Below, in pieces: positions 1-5,493 of a stretch of DNA of 21,836 nt. The stretch's first letter is position 1. Every line of letters begins with the position of its first letter. Both the position numbers and the translations under genes were made by a program. Source of the stretch: an uncultured Myxococcales bacterium (lineage in GTDB: Bacteria; Myxococcota_A; Polyangia; Polyangiales; Polyangiaceae); contig CALKVG010000680.1 in NCBI GenBank assembly GCA_937998045.1, positions 1 through 21,836 on the forward strand, given 5' to 3'. Under the pieces are notes generated by a model. The model did not search any database. It was not told the origin of the DNA and worked only from the letters and a program-made list of their open reading frames with translations.

Positions 1-2
1 CA

Positions 3-527
3 ATGCAACCTCAGGCAGCTCAGCCCCCCAGGCCTCCGCCCCGCGTCATCCCGCTCCACCTGGGTGGTGGCGGCGGGGCCCCTGCGAGCGGAGGAGCCAC
101 GCCCCCGCCCGCGGCGGCCTGTCTCGACGCGAATGCCGCGACAGTGCCCGACTGCGGGACGCTGAAGGCGCCGGACACGAGCTGCTCGCCGTTTCCCTTC
201 CCGCAGCAGAAGTGCGCGGCCTATAAGACCTACTTCGATCCGAAAATCGCGGCGCAGGCGATTTCCTGCATGGCTACCCTGTCCAGCAAGCAAGTGTGCG
301 ATGCGACGCAGACGTACGGATGCGGAAAGGCCGCCCTCGCCCAGGCCTGTCCGGATCCCGAGGTCTCGCAGCTGTGCGCCGTGGCCGCCGGATCGTGCAA
401 GTCCACCACGGCAGACTGCACATCGCTGCTCTCCGGCCTGAACGATCAGGGAAAACAGCTGGTCGCGCAGTGCATCGCGCAGGGATGCCAGGCGGGACTC
501 TACTCTTGCGTCGAGGGACTCCACTGA
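3..527 (+). CDS. Cys-rich secreted-type protein, probably 5'-truncated by the window edge
   Basis: The readable part is 174 residues. It opens with a Pro/Gly/Ala-rich linker (residues about 1-38) and continues as a compact domain with 14 cysteines spaced roughly every 8-15 residues, the pattern of disulfide-bonded extracytoplasmic domains common in myxobacterial surface proteins. The Met at base 3 sits inside the low-complexity linker, so the true start and any signal or lipoprotein peptide most likely lie upstream of the window. The frame ends at TGA 525-527, in the same frame as and 21 bases before the Mur ligase start, so the two genes may be co-transcribed. I recognise no enzyme family. 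Being coding is well supported by composition; function is unknown, and secretion is inferred from the cysteines. Confidence 0.6.
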   Translation: MQPQAAQPPRPPPRVIPLHLGGGGGAPASGGATPPPAAACLDANAATVPDCGTLKAPDTSCSPFPFPQQKCAAYKTYFDPKIAAQAISCMATLSSKQVCDATQTYGCGKAALAQACPDPEVSQLCAVAAGSCKSTTADCTSLLSGLNDQGKQLVAQCIAQGCQAGLYSCVEGLH

Positions 528-548
528 ACGAGTGGGCGCGGTGAGCCC

Positions 549-1772
549 GTGGCGGCAAACGCGGAGGGCTCCGGCGAGCGACTATTGACGGTTGGCGTTA
601 CCGGTACGAACGGAAAAACGTCGACCACACGCTGGACCGCCGCTTGCCTCGGGGCGCTGGCTCGGCCGGTCGCGCAGACGACGACGCTCGGTTCGTTCCT
701 GGACGACGAGCCGCTGCCCACGACGCGGGACTTTCGCGGTTTCCTGGCGACGATGCGCGCCGCCGTCGAGCGCGGCGGGCGATTCGCCGCCATCGAGCTC
801 ACGAGCGAGGCGCTCGCGCGGGGGTTTGCGCGCACGTGGCTGTCGCGCGTCGGCGTCTTCACGAACCTGACGCACGATCACCTCGACGCGCACGGTTCGC
901 CCGAGCACTACCTCGCCAGCAAGGCGCAGCTCTTCGTCAATCTGCCGCCGGGGGGAGCGGCCGTCCTCAACGCGTGCGACGAGTCTTCGGCGCTCCTGGC
1001 CGAGGTCACGCCGCGCGACGTCCGGATCGTACGCTACGGCGTGCCGTCGCGGGGCGCCACCCTCGCAGGGCCGGAGATCTTCGCGACCGCGGTAGAACCA
1101 ACCTGGCGTGGGACCCGAGTGACGCTCGAGGCGAACGGCGCGCTGGCTCACGCGCCGCGCGAGATCCGCATCCGCGCCATCGGCGACATTTACGTCGAGA
1201 ACGCGCTCGCGGCGCTGGCCGCAGCGCTGGTCGTCGGCGTGCCGCCCGACGACGCGGCTCGGGCCCTCGCCGCGGCTCCCGTTCCCCCGGGCCGGTTCGA
1301 GGTCGTGTCCCCCGCGGGCTCCGGAGGCTCGGGCCCACGTGTCGTGGTCGATTACGCGCACACGCCGGACGCTCTCGCGCGTACTCTCGACGTCGCCCGT
1401 CGTCTGTCCGCGGGAGGCAAGGTCCTCGTCGTCTTCGGGGCCGGCGGCGACCGCGACAAGGCCAAGCGGACGCCGATGGGGGTCGCCGCGTCACGCGCCG
1501 ATCGGGTGTTCCTGACGAGCGACAATCCCCGTAGCGAGGATCCCGCCCGCATCGCCGACGCGATCCGAGCCGGGATCGCCGCCGGCGTGGACGTCGTCAC
1601 GGAGCTCGACCGCCGCAGGGCAATCACCGCGGCCATCGCGGATGCCGGCGAGGCGGACGTGGTCGTCATCGCGGGCAAAGGGCACGAGACGACGCAAACG
1701 ATCGGGGCCGCTGCCGTCGCCTTCGACGATCGCGCCGAAGCTCGAGCCGCGATGGCGCGCAGAGGGTCCTAG
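549..1772 (+). CDS. MurE-like Mur ligase lacking the N-terminal domain
   Basis: The 407-residue product has the Mur ligase central and C-terminal domains. The P-loop GTNGKTST is at about residues 18-25. NLTHDHLDAHGS and then YLASK (the lysine carbamylated in this family) follow, then DYAHTPDAL, GAGGDRDKAKR, DNPRSEDP and AGKGHE. DNPR is the motif with which MurE enzymes recognise meso-diaminopimelate, so the likely reaction is ATP-dependent addition of that residue to UDP-MurNAc-L-Ala-D-Glu in the cytoplasm. MurE proteins are usually near 490 residues, with about 100 before the P-loop that bind the UDP part; only about 17 are present here. The GTG at 549 is the first possible start after the preceding in-frame stop, so the short form is not an annotation error. 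No other cell-wall synthesis gene is adjacent, suggesting a paralogue rather than the housekeeping copy. The family is certain, the substrate less so. Confidence 0.85.
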   Translation: MAANAEGSGERLLTVGVTGTNGKTSTTRWTAACLGALARPVAQTTTLGSFLDDEPLPTTRDFRGFLATMRAAVERGGRFAAIELTSEALARGFARTWLSRVGVFTNLTHDHLDAHGSPEHYLASKAQLFVNLPPGGAAVLNACDESSALLAEVTPRDVRIVRYGVPSRGATLAGPEIFATAVEPTWRGTRVTLEANGALAHAPREIRIRAIGDIYVENALAALAAALVVGVPPDDAARALAAAPVPPGRFEVVSPAGSGGSGPRVVVDYAHTPDALARTLDVARRLSAGGKVLVVFGAGGDRDKAKRTPMGVAASRADRVFLTSDNPRSEDPARIADAIRAGIAAGVDVVTELDRRRAITAAIADAGEADVVVIAGKGHETTQTIGAAAVAFDDRAEARAAMARRGS

Positions 1773-1933
1773 GGCACGATTTGGAGCGAGCAGCCCTGCG
1801 TCACGGACATCAGGTAGATGGTGGTGAGGCAGATCGCCAGCGTGATCGCGCCGACAAGGATGTAGCGGGGACCGCTCCACTGCTTGTCTTGCTCGGCAAA
1901 GGCTTTCGCGGCGGCTTCTTCGCTGGTCGGCAT
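1769..1933 (-). CDS. Small single-pass membrane protein (54 aa)
   Basis: The ATG at 1931-1933 opens a 54-codon frame ending with TAG at 1769-1771, sharing 3 bases with the convergent Mur ligase end. The product has a charged N-terminus (MPTSEEAAAKAFAEQDKQW), a hydrophobic helix at about residues 24-42 (YILVGAITLAICLTTIYLM) and a short tail with one Cys. This is a typical small membrane protein layout with the N-terminus probably inside. Codon use strongly favours G/C third positions, and a good promoter lies just upstream (1947-1975), giving a leader of only about 6 bases with no Shine-Dalgarno sequence. No family is recognised. It might modulate an envelope process, but only its location beside a Mur ligase gene suggests this. 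Confidence 0.65.
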   Translation of the reverse strand: MPTSEEAAAKAFAEQDKQWSGPRYILVGAITLAICLTTIYLMSVTQGCSLQIVP

Positions 1934-1946
1934 GGATCTGGCGCAG

Positions 1947-1975
1947 GTTTTAGGCGCGGACGGGCCTCATTTCAA
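1947..1975 (-). promoter_or_regulatory. Sigma70-like promoter of the 54-aa membrane protein
   Basis: Read on the minus strand, TTGAAA (1970-1975), a 17-base spacer and TAAAAC (1947-1952) match the -35 and -10 consensus at 5/6 and 4/6 positions. The expected transcription start near 1940 is about 6 bases before the ATG at 1933. The low-GC hexamers stand out against very GC-rich surroundings. Confidence 0.5.
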
Positions 1976-2061
1976 GCGCCGTTCGGGCCCCCGGTGCGAC
2001 GGGAGCGCGCACCCGGACCGACCCCGCCCAACCAACGGCTGGGGCGCTAGGCTGGACGGCC

Positions 2062-3099
2062 ATGACGGTTCGCTGGGGAATCATCGGGTGCGGAGACGTC
2101 TGCGAGCGGAAGAGCGGCCCCGCGTTCCAGAAGGCCGCGGGAAGCCGCCTCGTCGCCGTGATGCGACGAAACCGCGGGCTGGCCGAAGACTTCGCCCGCC
2201 GGCACGGGGTCCCGCGGTTCTACGACGACGCCGACGCCCTCGTCGCCGACCCGGAAGTCGACGCCGTGTACGTCGCGACCCCGCCCGGGACGCACCTCGA
2301 GCACGCCCTGCGGGCCTGCCGCGCCAGGAAGCCTGCGTACGTCGAGAAGCCGATGGCGCGCAACCACGCCGAGTGCCGCGCGATGGTCACCGCGTTCGAA
2401 GAGGCGCGCGTGCCGCTCTTCGTCGCGTACTACCGCCGGGCGCTCGGGAAGTTTCGCGCGGTGCACGACGTCCTCGCGTCCGGCCGCCTCGGCACGGTGA
2501 CCGGCGTCGCCTACCGGTACGCGGCCCCGCACCACGCGAACGTCGCCCGGGGGGACCCGCCGTGGCGGCTCGTCGCCGAGCACTCCGGAGGGGGGCTGCT
2601 CCTCGACCTCGGTTCCCACACGCTCGACCTCCTCGACTGGTGGTTCGGACCGCTCCGGGACATCCACGGCACCGCAGCCAATTGCGCGACGCCGGTCGAC
2701 GTCGAAGACAGCGTCGCCATGTCGTTCGTGACCGCCGGCAACGTCCCCGGCGCCGCGCACTGGTCCTTCGCCAGCGACACGCGCACCGACCGCATCGAGG
2801 TGCTCGGCACCGACGGGCACGTCTCGGTCCCCACGTTCGGCGACGACCCCGTGGTCCTCAGCGCCCGCGGCCGAACCGAAGAGCTCCACTTGCCCAACCC
2901 GGAGCACATCCAGCAGCCGCTCGTTCAAGCGATCGTCGACGCTCTCCACGGCGGGGCGCCACCGCCGAGCACCGGCGTCACCGCCGCGCGTACGTCGGCC
3001 GTCCTCGACCAGGTCCTCTCGCTCTATTACGGGGGCCGCGAAGGACCGTTCTGGGAGGCGCCGCATCTCTGGCCGGGCCGAAGCGCCGACCGGGACTGA
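2062..3099 (+). CDS. Gfo/Idh/MocA family NAD(P)-dependent oxidoreductase
   Basis: The 345-residue protein has the family's standard length. An N-terminal Rossmann fold begins at WGIIGCGDVCERKSGPAF (residues about 5-22). The EKP motif is at residues 95-97 (YVEKPMA), its Lys96 being the usual catalytic residue. The C-terminal alpha/beta domain carries the D-x3-H signature (LLLDLGSHTLDLLDWWFG, Asp182 and His186). Such enzymes oxidise or reduce a hydroxyl on sugars, inositols or related compounds with NAD(P); the substrate cannot be read from sequence. The ATG at 2062 directly precedes the Rossmann strand. Upstream, 128 bases separate it from the divergent small membrane protein. Its last 73 bases overlap the tail of the convergent kinase fragment, which is unusual. 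Confidence 0.9.
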   Translation: MTVRWGIIGCGDVCERKSGPAFQKAAGSRLVAVMRRNRGLAEDFARRHGVPRFYDDADALVADPEVDAVYVATPPGTHLEHALRACRARKPAYVEKPMARNHAECRAMVTAFEEARVPLFVAYYRRALGKFRAVHDVLASGRLGTVTGVAYRYAAPHHANVARGDPPWRLVAEHSGGGLLLDLGSHTLDLLDWWFGPLRDIHGTAANCATPVDVEDSVAMSFVTAGNVPGAAHWSFASDTRTDRIEVLGTDGHVSVPTFGDDPVVLSARGRTEELHLPNPEHIQQPLVQAIVDALHGGAPPPSTGVTAARTSAVLDQVLSLYYGGREGPFWEAPHLWPGRSADRD

Positions 3100-3770
3100 G
3101 CGGTCAGCTCCGAGATGAGGCTCGCCAGCGCGTCGGCGTCGAGCGGCTTCGCCATGTGCCGCGTGAAGCCCGCCTGGAGGGCCCGGTCGGCGTCCTCCGC
3201 GCGTGCGTAGGCGGTCGTCGCGACCGCAGGGACCCCCGCGAGAGGCCCCGCCATGGCGCGAATGCGGCGGATCAGGTCGAAGCCGTCGCTACGTGGCATC
3301 GCCAGGTCGCTCACGACCACGTCCGGAGCAAAGCTCGGCAAAAGCTTCATCGCCTCGTCCACCGATCCCGCGGTTCGCACGACCGCGCCACGGTCGCCGA
3401 GTATCAGCGCGAGCAACTGGAGCGTGTCCGTGCCGTCGTCCACGCAGAGGACCTTCGCGCCGGCGAGGGACGCGAGCGGCTCCCCTTCGTCCCCCCGGGC
3501 ACGCGCTCGGGTCTTCGGTGCGGCCGCGAGCGCTTCCGCGCACGGGAGCTCGACGACGAACTCCGCCCCCTGCCCCCGACCTCGACTGCTCGCGCGGACC
3601 GTCGCCTCGTGCGCCTCGACCAGGTAGCGCACGATCGCGAGACCCAGGCCGAGCCCCGCGTGCGATCGCGTCGTCGTGCCGTCCGCCTGCCGGAAGTGCT
3701 CGAAGACGTGGGGCAGGTCCGCGCCGTCGATGCCGCAGCCGTCGTCGCAGACGGGAATCGTCCCTGTCGT
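3027..3770 (-). pseudogene. 5'-truncated hybrid histidine kinase (half ATPase domain plus receiver)
   Basis: The minus-strand frame is open only from 3770, just after a TGA at 3771-3773, with no ATG before the kinase motifs. It starts abruptly inside a histidine-kinase ATPase domain: G1 box DDGCGID, then LPHVFEHFRQADG, then G2 box GLGLGLAIVRYLVEAH. The His-containing dimerisation domain and the Asn box are absent, and the two other minus-strand frames between 3771 and 4040 do not contain them. A complete receiver domain follows, with the acidic pair (CVDDGTD), phospho-acceptor Asp (VVSDLAMPRSDG), Thr (ATTAYA) and Lys (HMAKPLD). A GTG at 3632 could start a 201-residue protein holding G2 plus the receiver. 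The last 20 or so residues are encoded antisense to the oxidoreductase, as if the original stop was lost. I read it as a remnant; a functional receiver-only product is the alternative. Confidence 0.65.
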
Positions 3771-4004
3771 TCATCATCGCGGCCTCACCAAGTCTCCGGT
3801 CGCGCTCCGCCGTTCTTCCAATACACGGTCCGACGCACCCGCACGAGCGGCGGTTTGGCTCCCATAGACCTTGCGCACCCAAACGCAAGCCCGCTTTGTC
3901 GTCTACCGGCAGGATGCCTCCCCGGCATCAGCTCGAAGCGGCGGGGCAGGCGGGGGCGTGGCGCGCGATTGCTCGAGTTCGCTTGCTCGAATCCCCTACG
4001 GACC

Positions 4005-4033
4005 TTGCGACAGCGGACCGGCCGCTGGATAAT
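4005..4033 (+). promoter_or_regulatory. Sigma70-like promoter in leaderless position
   Basis: TTGCGA (4005-4010), a spacer of exactly 17 bases and GATAAT (4028-4033) form a close match to the sigma70 consensus (4/6 and 5/6). The GTG start at 4040 lies 7 bases after the -10 hexamer, where transcription would itself begin, so the message is predicted to be leaderless or nearly so. This also supports GTG 4040 over any upstream start. Confidence 0.55.
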
Positions 4034-4039
4034 GCGGTC

Positions 4040-5335
4040 GTGAAAGGGGAAGGCGCTGACACCAGCCGCCTAGGCCTCGCCGCCGACGACGTCGGCGCGT
4101 TCCTCCGACGCACGCGGAGCACCGCGCGCGAGGCCCGCGATCACCTGGAGAAGTTCGCGCAGCAGCGGCTGCTCGCCCAATCCCGCGTCGCCGGGATCAC
4201 CACGCGCTCGACGTTCGAGCGCACCGACTTGCTCGACGAGCTCCTTGAGCGCGACACCGAGCTCTCCGCGGCCGCCGACGAGCTCCACGCGCAGATCGAC
4301 GCGCTGACCAAGGCGTGCGCCCTGCTCGAGCGCGAGCGCTCCAAGTACGTCGACCTCTTCGTCCACGCCCCGGACGCCTACGTCATCACCGATCTGCGCG
4401 GCACTGCAGAGGACGCGAACGCCGCCGCCGGCGCGCTCCTCAGCGTCGACCGCGAGTTCTTGCGCGGCAGACCGCTCGTCGCGTTCGTGGCGCGCAACGA
4501 CACCCGCGCCTTTCGCGACGTCCTCGGCAAACTCGGGAGCGACCCGCCGGGAGGCGGCGTCCACGCATTCACCGTCCGCATGCGGCCACGCGGCCAACCC
4601 GTCTTCGTGTGCCTCGCTCGCATCGCCACGGTCCGAACGTCCTCCGGGAAGCCCATCGCCCTTCGATGGACGCTCCATCGCGTCGATGCGCAGGAGAACG
4701 CCGACGCCGCACACCTCGCGCACGCCGAGCTCGCTCGCCAGATCGTGGGCGACTTTCGCGCCCCGGTGGCGACGATCGCCGGGTGGGCGCGCCTGCTGCT
4801 CGAGGGGAGCCTCGAAGGCGAGGACGAGCGCCGGCAGGCGCTCGCGTGGGTCGAGCAGAGCGCCGCCGCCCAGAGGGTCATGCTCGACGACCTCGACGAA
4901 TTGAGCCAGATGCTGTCTCCGCGCGACGGTCCCGTCTCCCTGGATACGGTGGACCTCGTCCAGCGCGTCCGCGTCGCCGCCGACTCGCTGCGTGCATGCG
5001 TGGAGGACTCCGAGGCGCTCGTCGTCTCCGAGGGGACCCACGCGCCGGCTTTCGTGCGGGCGCCCGCCGGATATCTCGACCGCGCGATCGAGCTGCTCCT
5101 CCGGCGAGCGCTGGCAGGCACGCCGCGCAACGGCGGCGCGATTCGCACCAAAGTGTCCGTGGCCGGCGTCCAGGCGATCGTCCAGATCGAAGCGCCCGAC
5201 GGGGCCCCGGCAGCCTCCGGCGGGAGCGTGCGCATGGCGTCGGCGGCGCGGATCGTCGAGCTCTGCGGCGGGAGTCTCGTGCTGGACGAGCGGTCACCCT
5301 CTTCCAGGTTGACCCTGCCCATCGCGACGCGCTGA
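4040..5335 (+). CDS. PAS-domain protein with a degenerate (kinase-dead) histidine kinase module
   Basis: The 431-residue protein has a coiled-coil N-terminus (about 30-100), one PAS domain (about 103-225, starting YVDLFVHAPDAYVITDLRG) and a region that aligns with a histidine kinase core. The dimerisation-helix segment reads IVGDFRAPVATIAGWARLLL (235-254). Kinases have SHELRTP here, so the phospho-accepting His is replaced by Gly237. The ATPase-like tail (about 335-430) keeps the spacing of DRAIELLLRRALAGTPRNGG but has lost the Asn box, and neither a DxGxG box nor a GxGLGL box is visible; it ends SSRLTLPIATR like a kinase. It should therefore neither bind ATP normally nor autophosphorylate. 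The same frame is open far upstream of GTG 4040, but that stretch is Arg/Pro-rich shadow composition. The CheB-CheR gene follows 158 bases downstream on the same strand. Confidence 0.8.
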   Translation: MKGEGADTSRLGLAADDVGAFLRRTRSTAREARDHLEKFAQQRLLAQSRVAGITTRSTFERTDLLDELLERDTELSAAADELHAQIDALTKACALLERERSKYVDLFVHAPDAYVITDLRGTAEDANAAAGALLSVDREFLRGRPLVAFVARNDTRAFRDVLGKLGSDPPGGGVHAFTVRMRPRGQPVFVCLARIATVRTSSGKPIALRWTLHRVDAQENADAAHLAHAELARQIVGDFRAPVATIAGWARLLLEGSLEGEDERRQALAWVEQSAAAQRVMLDDLDELSQMLSPRDGPVSLDTVDLVQRVRVAADSLRACVEDSEALVVSEGTHAPAFVRAPAGYLDRAIELLLRRALAGTPRNGGAIRTKVSVAGVQAIVQIEAPDGAPAASGGSVRMASAARIVELCGGSLVLDERSPSSRLTLPIATR

Positions 5336-5493
5336 CCCTCCGTTTCACGGCTTCGAGCGGCGGCCGGGCGTCTCTCGCGTGCGCATCGGATGGGCAGCGC
5401 GGCCCCTCGCTCTTCCGGGCGGCGACTGCATACAGCGGGGCTTGTACTCGCGCTTGCTGCGTGCTCCAAGGTGTGCCTCGCGAGCTCGCCACA

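Noticed and set aside
3774..3900. Upstream half of the truncated kinase hidden by a frameshift
   Set aside because: I read the minus-strand frames above 3773 and found no Asn box, His box or other kinase sequence, so a simple frameshift does not explain the truncation.
1884..4043. Very long plus-strand frame (719 codons)
   Set aside because: Its product is Arg/Pro/Gly-rich shadow sequence lying over the oxidoreductase and kinase fragment; real domains are in other frames.
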